Source: Duganella lactea
GTDB lineage: Bacteria > Pseudomonadota > Gammaproteobacteria > Burkholderiales > Burkholderiaceae_D
NCBI RefSeq assembly: GCF_009857505.1
Contig: NZ_WWCP01000033.1
Coordinates: 1-64,000, forward strand
Reading direction: 5' to 3'
DNA length: 64,000 bases
Of this stretch, positions 25,355 to 34,007 are shown piece by piece; within the stretch, counting starts at the first letter, position 1, and each line of letters starts with the position of its first letter. The position numbers and the translations under genes were made by a program. Under the pieces are notes generated by a model, which saw only the letters and a list, made by a program, of their open reading frames with translations, had not been told where the DNA came from and searched no databases.

Positions 25355-25389
25355 GATGCGCCGCCCGCCGTGGCCAAGGGCGGCGCATC
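25355..25389 (+). terminator. Strong inverted repeat after gudP
   Basis: GATGCGCCGCCC (25355-25366) and GGGCGGCGCATC (25378-25389) form a perfect 12-bp GC-rich stem with an 11-base loop, 35 bases past gudP. No T-run follows, so termination may need other factors, but the position suits the end of the gud operon. Confidence 0.6.
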
Positions 25390-25453
25390 GTTCGACATCC
25401 CCTGCCCTATTCGCTATGATGTATTTCAGAATAGCAAAAGCTCAGGGGACAGT

Positions 25454-27001
25454 ATGCAATGGTTTTACAATCTTAAGATTGCCAAGAAATTAATTTTTTC
25501 GTTTGCAATTCTGCTGGTGCTGACCTGCGCGCTCGGACTGTTCTCGATCAACCAGTTGGTCAAGGTCAGCCAGGCCTCCAGCGACATCGCCACCAACTGG
25601 CTGCCCGCCGTGCGCTACCTGGGGCAGATGCAGAACTCCCTGTCACGCTACCGGATTTCCGAATCGACCCACATCCTGCTCAGCGACGAGGAGGAGATGA
25701 AGGCCACCGACAAGTCGATGGCCAGCCGGCTCGAAACGCTCGGCAAGCAACAGGCCGCCTACGCGGCGCTGGTCTCCGAGCCCGAGGAAAAGCGCATCTA
25801 TGCCAACCTGCAAACCTCGCTGGACGAATACAAGCGCCTGAGCGAGCAATTGAAGAGCTTGTCCCACGCCGGCAAGAAGGATGAGGCGCGGGCGCTGTTC
25901 CGCGGCGCGTCGAACAAGCAGTTCCGCCAGGTCAATGAGCAGCTGGAGACGCTGGTCAAGATCAACGACGACGGCAGCCTGGCCTCCGACCAGCAGGCCG
26001 GCGCCACCTTCCACCAGGCGCGCAGCCTGATTTTCGTCATGCTGGCGGTACTGATCGCACTCGGTCTGACGCTGGCGATGTTCGTCGCGCGCACCGTGGC
26101 GCGGCCGCTGCAGGATGCCGTCGATGTGGCGCAGCGCGTGGCCGCCGGCGACCTGACGGCGGCCATCACGCAGGGCGGCGCCGACGAGACCGGTCAGCTG
26201 ATGACGGCGCTGGCGGCGATGAACGCCAGCCTGGGGCGGGTGGTCGGCGAAGTGCGCGGCGGCACCGACACGATCGCCATCGCCTCGGCGGAAATTGCCA
26301 GCGGCAATCTCGACCTGTCGAGTCGCACCGAGGAGCAGGCCAGCTCGCTGGAGGAAACCGCCTCGGCGATGGAACAGCTGACCTCGACCGTCAAGCAGAA
26401 CGCCGACAACGCGCGCCAGGCCAAACAACTGTCGATGTCGGCCTCCAGCGTGGCCGGCGATTGCGGCAAGGTGGTGGACGAGGTGATCGCGACCATGGAA
26501 TCGATCAGCACGGCTTCGCACAAGATCGTCGACATCATCAGCGTCATCGACGGCATCGCCTTCCAGACCAATATTCTGGCGCTGAACGCGGCGGTCGAGG
26601 CGGCGCGCGCCGGCGAGCAGGGACGCGGCTTCGCGGTGGTGGCGTCCGAGGTGCGCAGCCTGGCGCAGCGCAGCGCCTCGGCGGCCAAGGAAATCAAGGC
26701 GCTGATCGACGACTCGGTGGTGCAGGTCGGCGCCGGCACGGTGCAGGTGCAACAGGCCGGCAAGACGATGGCCGAAGTGGTGGACAGCGTGCGCCGCGTC
26801 AGCGACGTGGTGTCCGAGATCACGGCGGCCGGCGAGGAACAGAGCGTTGGCATCGAGGAGGTCAACCGCGCCATCATCCAGATGGATGGCGTGACCCAGC
26901 AAAACGCCGCGCTGGTGGAAGAAGCGGCCGCTGCCGCCGCCGCGCTGCAGGAACAGGCGGCCAAGCTGGCGGCCGTGGTCAGCGTGTTTCGTCTGACCTA
27001 G
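25454..27001 (+). CDS. Methyl-accepting chemotaxis protein
   Basis: A 515-residue chemoreceptor. Membrane segments are near residues 12-31 and 193-213 and enclose a ~160-residue four-helix-bundle periplasmic sensor. A HAMP domain follows (RTVARPLQDAVDVAQRVAAG). The cytoplasmic signalling hairpin contains SRTEEQASSLEETASAMEQL and the tip GFAVVASEVRSLAQRSA. There is no C-terminal NWETF-type pentapeptide for CheR/CheB docking. The ATG before QWFYNL fits the usual start. Ligand unknown; its place after the gud operon could be chance. Confidence 0.92.
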   Translation: MQWFYNLKIAKKLIFSFAILLVLTCALGLFSINQLVKVSQASSDIATNWLPAVRYLGQMQNSLSRYRISESTHILLSDEEEMKATDKSMASRLETLGKQQAAYAALVSEPEEKRIYANLQTSLDEYKRLSEQLKSLSHAGKKDEARALFRGASNKQFRQVNEQLETLVKINDDGSLASDQQAGATFHQARSLIFVMLAVLIALGLTLAMFVARTVARPLQDAVDVAQRVAAGDLTAAITQGGADETGQLMTALAAMNASLGRVVGEVRGGTDTIAIASAEIASGNLDLSSRTEEQASSLEETASAMEQLTSTVKQNADNARQAKQLSMSASSVAGDCGKVVDEVIATMESISTASHKIVDIISVIDGIAFQTNILALNAAVEAARAGEQGRGFAVVASEVRSLAQRSASAAKEIKALIDDSVVQVGAGTVQVQQAGKTMAEVVDSVRRVSDVVSEITAAGEEQSVGIEEVNRAIIQMDGVTQQNAALVEEAAAAAAALQEQAAKLAAVVSVFRLT

Positions 27002-27019
27002 ACGGCGCCGGCCGCGCCG

Positions 27020-27499
27020 TTACTGCTTGCGGTTGCCGTGCACCATCTGGCGCGCCTGCTTGCGCAGCAGCGCCTGTTCCCAGCGCTGCTTTTGCTCCTC
27101 GGTTTCCGGCGTCAGCGCCGGCACCTTGACCGGCTTGCGGTCGCTATCGACCGCCACCATCGTGAAATAGCAGCTGTTGGCGTGGCGCACCAGGCGCTGC
27201 TGGATATTCTCGGTCACCACGCGGATGCCGACCTCCATCGACGTATTGCCGGTGTAGTTGATCGACGCCAGAAAAGTCACCAGCTCGCCCACATGTATCG
27301 GTTGCAGAAACATCACCTGATCGACCGACAGCGTGACGACATAGCTGCCGGAATAGCGGCTGGCGCAGGCATAGGCCACGCTGTCGAGATACTTCAGAAT
27401 CGTGCCGCCGTGGACGTTGCCGGAGAAATTCGCCATATCCGGCGTCATCAGCACGGTCATGCTCAACTCGTGCGCGACCCAGTTCATTGGTTTTTCCAT
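27020..27499 (-). CDS. Acyl-CoA thioesterase (YciA/hotdog family)
   Basis: A 159-residue hotdog-fold thioesterase that releases free fatty acid from acyl-CoA. Family motifs are SMTVLMTPDMANFSGNVHGG near residue 13, KYLDSVAYACASRYSG, and PIHVGELVTFLASINYTGN. The ATG has AGGAG seven bases upstream. It ends convergent with the chemoreceptor gene. Confidence 0.88.
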   Translation of the reverse strand: MEKPMNWVAHELSMTVLMTPDMANFSGNVHGGTILKYLDSVAYACASRYSGSYVVTLSVDQVMFLQPIHVGELVTFLASINYTGNTSMEVGIRVVTENIQQRLVRHANSCYFTMVAVDSDRKPVKVPALTPETEEQKQRWEQALLRKQARQMVHGNRKQ

Positions 27500-27516
27500 T
27501 GGTATGCTCCTGTTGT

Positions 27517-27547
27517 AAAAGTCCGGTGTCAGGTCTGACATTCGGAC
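27517..27547 (-). terminator. Terminator overlapping the 3' end of the hybrid kinase gene
   Basis: GTCCG (27521-27525) pairs with CGGAC (27543-27547) around an inner dyad TGTCAG-GT-CTGACA (27527-27540). On the - strand the hairpin is followed by TTTT (27517-27520). The kinase stop codon (27529-27531) lies inside it. Nineteen bases match the arm of the palindrome at 1-75. Confidence 0.7.
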
Positions 27548-30500
27548 AGTAGTTGTTCGATGTCGGCGATGACGGTGGGACAGGCGTCCAGCACCGGGGC
27601 GAGCGCGCCCCAGGCGCCGCTGTCGTCTTTCAGCGCGCGCTCGGCTTGCTGGCTGAGCTCGGCCAGTTGGTCGGCACCCACCGTGCCGGCCAGGCCTTTC
27701 AGCGTGTGCAGCGCAGGCAAGGCGGCGGCAAGGTTCTGTTCGCCACGGGCGGCGATTAGCTGCGTCGCCAGTTTTTCGGCTTCGGCAATGAAGCTGCGCA
27801 GCGCGATCAGATAGACCGATTCCAGCCCGCCCAGCCGCTTCAACGCGGCGGCGCTGTTGATGCTGGAAGGCGCCCGCAGCGTGGCCGGCCCGACGGTGAC
27901 GCTGCTCGCGGCACTGGCCGGTGTTGGCGCTGGTGCCGACTCCGGCGCGGCGGAGGCGGCGCCAGCGCGGCGCGCGTGCTGCAGGATGACGGCGATCAGT
28001 TGCTCAAGGTCGAACGGCTTGCCGATGTGGTCGACCATGCCGGCCGCCAGCGCGGCGGCGCGGTCCGAGGCCATGGCGTTGGCGGTCATCGCCACGATCG
28101 GCGGCGTCGCCTCGCCCAGCCGGGCCTGGATGGCGCGCGTTGTCTGGTAGCCGTCCATCTCCGGCATCTGGATGTCCATCAGCACCAGGTCGGCCAGCGG
28201 TCCGCCGCGCGACACCGCCGCCAGCGCCATCGGCCCCGAACTGGCCACCGCCACCTGCGCGCCTTCGTTGCTCAGCAACTCGCTGGCCACCTGTTGATTG
28301 GCCGGATTGTCGTCCACCAGCAGCAAACGCATGCCGGCCAGCCGGCGCAACGCTGGCGGCGGCGCCAGCGGCTTGCGCCGTCCCAGCCGCGCGTCGGCCA
28401 CCGCGTCGAACAGCATCGATGCCGTCACCGGCTTGACCACGAAGCCGTCCAGCATCGGCGTGATGTCCTGTTGCCGCTGCGCCAGCATCTCGCGGTCGTG
28501 CGCGGTGACCATGACGATCAACGGCATCTTGGCCTGCGGCGTCAGTTGGCGAATGCGGCGGCTGGTCTCCCAGCCGTCCAGCGCCGGCATGCGCCAGTCG
28601 ATGAACACCACGTCATAGGCGGTGCCGCGGCCGATCTGGGCGGCGATCGCGTCCAGCGCGGCGTGGCCGTCGGCCGCCAGGTCCACCCGCCAGCCGAACG
28701 AGGCGGCCATCTCGCGCAGCACCGTGCGCGCCACCGGGTGATCGTCCACCACCAGGCAGGACAAGTCGCGCATCAGCGCGTCCTGCAGCGGCGCGACATC
28801 GGCCGGCAACGCTGCCGGCAGCAAGTCCGGCTGGGCGCCGGCGACGCCGAAATCGACCGCGAAATCGAATACGCTGCCCTGCCCCTGCTCGCTGACCACG
28901 CGCAGCGTGCCGCCCATCATGCGCACCAGCCGCTGGCTGATCGCCAGTCCCAGCCCGGTGCCGCCGAAACGGCGCGCGGTCGATGCCTCGGCCTGCGAAA
29001 AGCCGTCGAAAATATGCGCGCACTGCGCCGGCGCGATGCCGATGCCGGTGTCGCGGATGGCGAACGCCACCGACAGGCTGGTGGCGCTCTGCGCCACCAA
29101 CTGGGCCGACACCACCACCTCGCCACGCTCGGTGAACTTGATGGCGTTGCCGGCCAGGTTCAGCAAAATCTGTTGTAGCCGCAGCGCGTCGCCCACCACC
29201 AGCGCCGGCAGCGCCGGGTCGATGCGGAACAGCACCTCGATCTGCTTGTCGCCGATGTTGGCCGACAGGATCACGGCGAGGTCACGCCACAGCTTGTCCA
29301 TGCGGAACGGATGCGGATCGAGCGCCAGCTTGCCGGCCTCCACCTTGGAAAAGTCCAGCACATCGTTCAGCAGGCCGAGCAAGGCGCTGGCCGCCGCGTG
29401 CGCCTTGTCGACATAGTCCTGCTGGCGCCCGGTCATGCTGGTCTGGCGCAGCAGTTGCAGCATGCCCAGCACCGCGTTCATCGGCGAGCGGATCTCGTGG
29501 CTCATGTTGGCGACGAAGTCCGACTTGGCGCGTCCGGCCTGGTCGGCCGCCTCCTTGGCCTGCAGCAGGGCGTCGTGCGCGGTGCGCAGCTCGGTGCTGT
29601 CGGTGCTGCTGCCCACCCAGCTGACGATGGCCCCGGCGGCGTCCTTCTGCGGCAGCGCGTGGTTATCGAAAATCCGCCAGGCGCCGTCGTGGCGGCGCAG
29701 CCGGCAGTCGCAGCGGAACTCGTCGCCGCCGGCCAGCGCCTGCGCGCGCGCGGCGGCGATCACCGCCTGGTCATCCGGATGGATCACCTGCGTCCAGTCG
29801 CCGCCAGCCAGCAATTGGGACGCCGGCAGGCCGCTGAAGCTGGCCCAGTGATGGCTCATGAAATCGATGCGCAGGTCGGGCGTGGCGGTCCAGACCATCT
29901 GCGGCAGACCCTCGGTCAGCGAGCGCCAGCGCGATTCCGACGCGGTCAGCCGCGCCAGCGACGCCTGCAACGCCTGGTCGGTCTCGCCCAGCGCGGTCAG
30001 CGTCTGGTACTGTTGCTTGAGATTGAAGCGCACGCCCTTCAGCAACACCAGCGACAAGCCGATCAGCAGCACCAGGAAAATCGAGGCGTTGCGGATTTCC
30101 TTGTACCATGGCTGCAGAAAATCCTCGCTGGCCAGGCCCACCACCACATACACCGGATAGGCGCCGACCTTCTCCAGGCTGAGCATGCGCTCGCGGCCGT
30201 CGAGAGCGCTGATCACCTTGTAGCTGGCACTGCGCCGCTGGCTGTCAAACACGGCCTGGGTGGCCGGACTGGCCGTGATGGTACTGCCGAACGGCATGCC
30301 CTCGACCACAGGAAAACGGTGCAGCACGCGCTTTTTCTCGTCGACCAGCAAAACCGCGCCATGCTCGCCGATATTGAGCCTGGAAAACGCCGCGGTGATT
30401 TGCGCGCTGTTGATCAGCGCATAGGCGACGCCCCCCAGGCCGCCATCGGGCAGGGTCAACGGGTAAGCCAGCGGCAACACCCACTCGCCGCGCGCGCCCG

Positions 30501-30966
30501 AGGCCAGCGGCAAGCCGAACAGCAACTCACGCGCCGCCGGCGCGCGTGCCTGAAACTCGCGCACCACCAGCTCGGCCGGCAGCTGCAGGTCGCTGTGTTC
30601 GCCATAGATGACGCGCCCGGCCGCGTCGGCGCCGCGCACCGCCTGCGCATGCGGCATGCGCTCCTTCAGCCCGCGCAGGTAGGCGCTGAACTTGTCGTCG
30701 GAGAACCGCTGCTGCGTGTGCATGGCGCGGAATTCCTGGTCGGCGCGGCGCAGCGCCAGGTCCACCTCCTGAAAATGCGACTGCATGAAGTTTTCCAGCG
30801 AAATGGCCAGATTGTGCGAGGTCTCCGCTGCCGCCGCGTAGTAGCGCAGCCGGCTCTGGTTCAGCACATGCACGACAAAAATACAGACGATCAGCAATAC
30901 CACCGCCACGGCCGTTACCAGCAAGCGGAATAATTTGCGGATCTTCTGCAGCGTGTCGAATCTCAT
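27529..30966 (-). CDS. Hybrid sensor histidine kinase with two receiver domains and Hpt
   Basis: 1145 residues, inner membrane. Membrane segments lie near 12-35 and 285-305 around a ~250-residue periplasmic Cache-like sensor. Then come a PAS domain (~340-450), the HisKA phosphoacceptor NMSHEIRSPMNAVLGML near 480, an ATPase domain (GGTGLGLAISQRLVRMMGG), receiver 1 (CLVVDDHPVA, VVFIDWRMPALDGWE), receiver 2 (LLLVDDNPANQ, LVLMDIQMPEMDGYQ) and a C-terminal Hpt (LHTLKGLAGTVGADQ). This is a complete BarA/EvgS-like phosphorelay. No response regulator is adjacent. The ATG at 30966 is used because a terminator sits just upstream; an ATG at 31044 would start before it. Confidence 0.93.
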   Translation of the reverse strand: MRFDTLQKIRKLFRLLVTAVAVVLLIVCIFVVHVLNQSRLRYYAAAAETSHNLAISLENFMQSHFQEVDLALRRADQEFRAMHTQQRFSDDKFSAYLRGLKERMPHAQAVRGADAAGRVIYGEHSDLQLPAELVVREFQARAPAARELLFGLPLASGARGEWVLPLAYPLTLPDGGLGGVAYALINSAQITAAFSRLNIGEHGAVLLVDEKKRVLHRFPVVEGMPFGSTITASPATQAVFDSQRRSASYKVISALDGRERMLSLEKVGAYPVYVVVGLASEDFLQPWYKEIRNASIFLVLLIGLSLVLLKGVRFNLKQQYQTLTALGETDQALQASLARLTASESRWRSLTEGLPQMVWTATPDLRIDFMSHHWASFSGLPASQLLAGGDWTQVIHPDDQAVIAAARAQALAGGDEFRCDCRLRRHDGAWRIFDNHALPQKDAAGAIVSWVGSSTDSTELRTAHDALLQAKEAADQAGRAKSDFVANMSHEIRSPMNAVLGMLQLLRQTSMTGRQQDYVDKAHAAASALLGLLNDVLDFSKVEAGKLALDPHPFRMDKLWRDLAVILSANIGDKQIEVLFRIDPALPALVVGDALRLQQILLNLAGNAIKFTERGEVVVSAQLVAQSATSLSVAFAIRDTGIGIAPAQCAHIFDGFSQAEASTARRFGGTGLGLAISQRLVRMMGGTLRVVSEQGQGSVFDFAVDFGVAGAQPDLLPAALPADVAPLQDALMRDLSCLVVDDHPVARTVLREMAASFGWRVDLAADGHAALDAIAAQIGRGTAYDVVFIDWRMPALDGWETSRRIRQLTPQAKMPLIVMVTAHDREMLAQRQQDITPMLDGFVVKPVTASMLFDAVADARLGRRKPLAPPPALRRLAGMRLLLVDDNPANQQVASELLSNEGAQVAVASSGPMALAAVSRGGPLADLVLMDIQMPEMDGYQTTRAIQARLGEATPPIVAMTANAMASDRAAALAAGMVDHIGKPFDLEQLIAVILQHARRAGAASAAPESAPAPTPASAASSVTVGPATLRAPSSINSAAALKRLGGLESVYLIALRSFIAEAEKLATQLIAARGEQNLAAALPALHTLKGLAGTVGADQLAELSQQAERALKDDSGAWGALAPVLDACPTVIADIEQLLSECQT

Positions 30967-31014
30967 CGCCAAGGGGGTATGCGTGTTGTTATCGTCTTGA
31001 CCATGCCGTGCGGC

Positions 31015-31041
31015 AAAAAAAACGCTCCGTAGGAGCGTTTT
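31015..31041 (-). terminator. Rho-independent terminator of the 31044 gene
   Basis: AAAACGCTCC (31019-31028) and GGAGCGTTTT (31032-31041) form a perfect 10-bp stem with a 3-base loop, followed on the - strand by a T-run. It starts two bases past the stop codon of the 31044 gene and separates that gene from the hybrid kinase. Confidence 0.85.
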
Positions 31042-31043
31042 CA

Positions 31044-31409
31044 TCAAAAACCTTGCAGGGTGATGTCGGCCAGCGACTCGCGGCCTTTCTCGCTGAGCTC
31101 GAAACCGCCGTCGGCGCGTGGCACCACATGCGATTTTTTGCCGAGAAACAGGGCGATATCCTCCTCCAGGGCGCCGCCTGGTTGGGCGTCGAGCGCCCGC
31201 AGCGCTTGCACGCAACGGTGCAGGAAGATGGTTTGCGCGCCCTTGTCGGTCAGCGAGATGCGGCCGTTGTGGGCGATACTGATCAGTTTCAGGCCGGACA
31301 GGCGTTTGCTGTTGCGGCCGACACACGCGCTGACGCGGTCACCTTTGATGCCGCGCTGGACTTCGTACAGGGCGTTGTACTCGTCCTGCGTGAATTTTTC
31401 ATTCTTCAT
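31044..31409 (-). CDS. Hypothetical cytoplasmic protein
   Basis: 121 residues with no signal peptide or membrane segment. The middle (ISIAHNGRISLTDKGAQTIF) and end (DGGFELSEKGRESLADITLQ) each read like the wing part of a winged-helix fold (LTDKG / LSEKG), so a DNA-binding role is possible, but no family is recognised. It has its own terminator. Confidence 0.72.
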   Translation of the reverse strand: MKNEKFTQDEYNALYEVQRGIKGDRVSACVGRNSKRLSGLKLISIAHNGRISLTDKGAQTIFLHRCVQALRALDAQPGGALEEDIALFLGKKSHVVPRADGGFELSEKGRESLADITLQGF

Positions 31410-31499
31410 TTTTTTCCATAAAAGACTGCTGCGACCCTCATGGTACGCGCTAGCAGTCCCGGCGGCAAGACAACGCCCCGCCGCCGGCTGGAAAAAACC

Positions 31500-31640
31500 T
31501 TACTGGAAAGCGCGGATCGCCAGCCAAACCAGGCCGATACTGGCAAACGCCGCGAGGCAGATCATGGCTTGAACACGCTTGGCGCTGAGCGCTACGCTAC
31601 GGCGGCCGAGGTAGATTTTATTGTGTAAGGAATTGCCCAT
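31500..31640 (-). CDS. Small single-pass membrane protein (46 residues)
   Basis: ATG at 31638-31640 with GGAGAG about five bases upstream, TAA at 31500-31502. A basic N-terminal half (NKIYLGRRSVALSAKRVQ) leads into one hydrophobic helix (AMICLAAFASIGLVWLAI, residues ~25-42), so an inner-membrane protein with its N-terminus inside is likely. No family is recognised. Confidence 0.65.
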   Translation of the reverse strand: MGNSLHNKIYLGRRSVALSAKRVQAMICLAAFASIGLVWLAIRAFQ

Positions 31641-31786
31641 GATGCTCTCCGTGTGCAGAAAGGTGACGACATGACTCGATTATAGAAACTCTTCCATTAC
31701 CGCTGTGTGACGCCCAACACAAATATGAAGAAATGTGTCCGCCAAGCAACGGCTGTCACGTTGCTAGAGAGCGTGGAACAAGCATA

Positions 31787-31810
31787 CCGTCCGTTCCACG
31801 CAACGGACGG
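31787..31810. repeat. Inverted repeat between small genes
   Basis: CCGTCCGTT (31787-31795) and AACGGACGG (31802-31810) form a perfect 9-bp stem with a 6-base loop, 31 bases past the end of the proline-rich gene. No T-run is present on either side, so a termination role is only possible. Confidence 0.5.
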
Positions 31811-31840
31811 TGCGTTGGCGCACATAAGCGCCCGTAAACC

Positions 31841-31987
31841 TCAGGTTTTGATCGGCACCTTGGGCGGCGTCGGCTCCTCGATCGGCGCCTGGTCGGGGAA
31901 CGGCGCGTGATCCGGCGGCGGATCTCTTTCCGGCGGTGGTGGCGGCACGTCCGGATCGGGCGTGGTGTGGGCGTGTATGCGGGTCAT
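31841..31987 (-). CDS. Small proline-rich acidic protein (48 residues)
   Basis: ATG at 31985-31987 preceded by AGGAGG with a 7-base spacer; TGA at 31841-31843. About a third of the residues are proline (PDPDVPPPPPERDPPP), with many Asp/Glu, and no hydrophobic segment. The strong ribosome binding site is the main evidence that it is translated. Function unknown. Confidence 0.6.
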   Translation of the reverse strand: MTRIHAHTTPDPDVPPPPPERDPPPDHAPFPDQAPIEEPTPPKVPIKT

Positions 31988-32088
31988 GCGAGGTCCTCCT
32001 GAATGAACTGATCTTCAGTGTGGCGCAGACGCCGCGAGAAACAAGACGGCGCACCGCACGGACGTGCGACAACGCACGCCGGCAGTGA

Positions 32089-32781
32089 TTACTTAATGCG
32101 GAAGATCACATCCACCGTCTGCGACCAGCGCAAGGTGTCGATCGCCAGCCAGTCCTTGTCGGCCGGCGGCACATTGACGCTGCGGTTGCGCGGGTACAGG
32201 TCGCCCGGCATCAACCCCACCGCGTGGGTCAGGTTGCGCAACTGGCCGGACGACATGGCGCTGACCGCCCCCACCTTCTTGCCGATGCCGGCCGCCATGG
32301 CGTCGGCACGGCGCTGGGCGTCCTGGACGGCGGCGGCGGTCAGTTCGCGCTCGGCCTGCAGCCGGTCCTTGCGGCCGAAGGAGGTCGACAAGTGATCGAC
32401 GTTGGGCATGGCCAGCAGCGCCTGCATGATGTCGCGCCACTTGCCCAGATCGTTGACGACGATGTGCACCGCGCTGCGGATATCGTAGGCCTCCGCCGCT
32501 GGTTCGCCCTTGCGCAGCTCCTTGCGCATATTGTGGATGTCGGCGCTGGCCTCGACGCCTTCGAGCAGCGCGCGCACCTGCCCCGCCCGTTCGGCCACCA
32601 GCGCGGTCGCCACCGCCGGATCGGGATCGTAGGCGCTGAGGTCGAAATCGATTTCGCCCAGGTCGGGCGCCAGCATGACGAAACCCTCGCCGGCGGTGTG
32701 GATGAAGGGATAGGACGGCAGGTCGGCCGCCTGGACCGCGAAGGGCAACACAGCGACGGCAAGCAACAGCTTCTTGAACAT
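32089..32781 (-). CDS. Periplasmic SIMPL-domain (DUF541) protein
   Basis: 230 residues with a signal peptide (MFKKLLLAVAVLPFAVQAADL, cleaved near 19). The SIMPL/DUF541 domain follows: FIHTAGEGFVMLAPDLGEID, DLSAYDPDPAVATALVAERA and AAVQDAQRRADAMAAGIGKK. Some family members are linked to oxidative-stress tolerance, but the function is not defined. It stands alone. Confidence 0.87.
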   Translation of the reverse strand: MFKKLLLAVAVLPFAVQAADLPSYPFIHTAGEGFVMLAPDLGEIDFDLSAYDPDPAVATALVAERAGQVRALLEGVEASADIHNMRKELRKGEPAAEAYDIRSAVHIVVNDLGKWRDIMQALLAMPNVDHLSTSFGRKDRLQAERELTAAAVQDAQRRADAMAAGIGKKVGAVSAMSSGQLRNLTHAVGLMPGDLYPRNRSVNVPPADKDWLAIDTLRWSQTVDVIFRIK

Positions 32782-32864
32782 GAACGTGACTCCGGAATGA
32801 AGGAAGCCACAGTATTCCACGAAGTAGACAACAGTGTCTACTTATAAAACCCTACAATGACGGT

Positions 32865-33404
<540 letters not shown>

Positions 33405-33408
33405 CCGT

Positions 33409-33439
33409 AACTCCGGGTTTTGGACCTGACCCCGGAGTT
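33409..33439 (+). terminator. Terminator-like inverted repeat after yecA-like gene
   Basis: AACTCCGGG (33409-33417) and CCCGGAGTT (33431-33439) form a perfect 9-bp stem with a 13-base loop followed by TTATTA. It lies between convergent genes, five bases past one stop and three before the other. The GGACCTGACCCC loop resembles the AGGTCTGACA repeat seen elsewhere only loosely. Confidence 0.65.
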
Positions 33440-33441
33440 TA

Positions 33442-33948
33442 TTATTTGCCGTTGATGATCTGCTTCAGCAGCACGAAGGTTTCGTGGTTGATGGCTTGTT
33501 CGTTGGCTTTGAATTCTTTCTCGGCCTTGAGGTAGGCCGGTTTTTTCAGCGCGGCCTTTTCGGCGGCGGTCGGCGTCGGCACGCTCGGGCCGAGCGAGGC
33601 GGCGCTGTTATAGGTTTGCTGCAGGACTTTCTTGCCATAGCTGGATTGGTAGAAGCTGGTCATCTCGGTGGATGTCTCGGTGCTCAGCAGCCTGGCCACC
33701 GGCAGCGCCAGACGGTTGTAGACCAGCTCCGGCTGCAGGTTGATGACCTTGTCCATGACTTCCTTGCGCTGCGCCGGCGAGGCGTAACGGCTCATGCCGG
33801 CGGTCATGCGCATCATCTTCTCGGCCTGCATCGCGGCCATCAGGTCGTGCGCGGCCTTGACTTGCGCGGCGTCTGGATTGGCGGCGGTGGCGGCGTGGAC
33901 GGAACCGGCCAGCAGGCCGGCAAGAAGAACCGCGACGAATGATTTCAT
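33442..33948 (-). CDS. Exported DUF2059 protein
   Basis: 168 residues with a signal peptide (MKSFVAVLLAGLLAGSVHAA). The rest is helical and rich in Ala/Lys, with the DUF2059 pattern LSTETSTEMTSFYQSSYGKK near residue 90. Periplasmic; no known function. It is a likely paralogue of the gene at 14004. Confidence 0.8.
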   Translation of the reverse strand: MKSFVAVLLAGLLAGSVHAATAANPDAAQVKAAHDLMAAMQAEKMMRMTAGMSRYASPAQRKEVMDKVINLQPELVYNRLALPVARLLSTETSTEMTSFYQSSYGKKVLQQTYNSAASLGPSVPTPTAAEKAALKKPAYLKAEKEFKANEQAINHETFVLLKQIINGK

Positions 33949-34007
33949 GTTTGCTCCTTTAATAATGCCCGGATTTTATGGTCAAAGGCCGCAACCTGTC
34001 CACGACA

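Noticed and set aside
22596..25388. 930-codon open frame on the - strand opposite gudD and gudP
   Set aside because: It is antisense to two clear genes and its sequence is Arg/His/Gly-rich low complexity typical of GC-rich shadow frames.
30967..31044. Start of the hybrid kinase at the ATG at 31044 overlapping the upstream stop
   Set aside because: A strong terminator lies between that ATG and the kinase body, and the extra residues (KTLLRSVFF) are encoded by the terminator itself.
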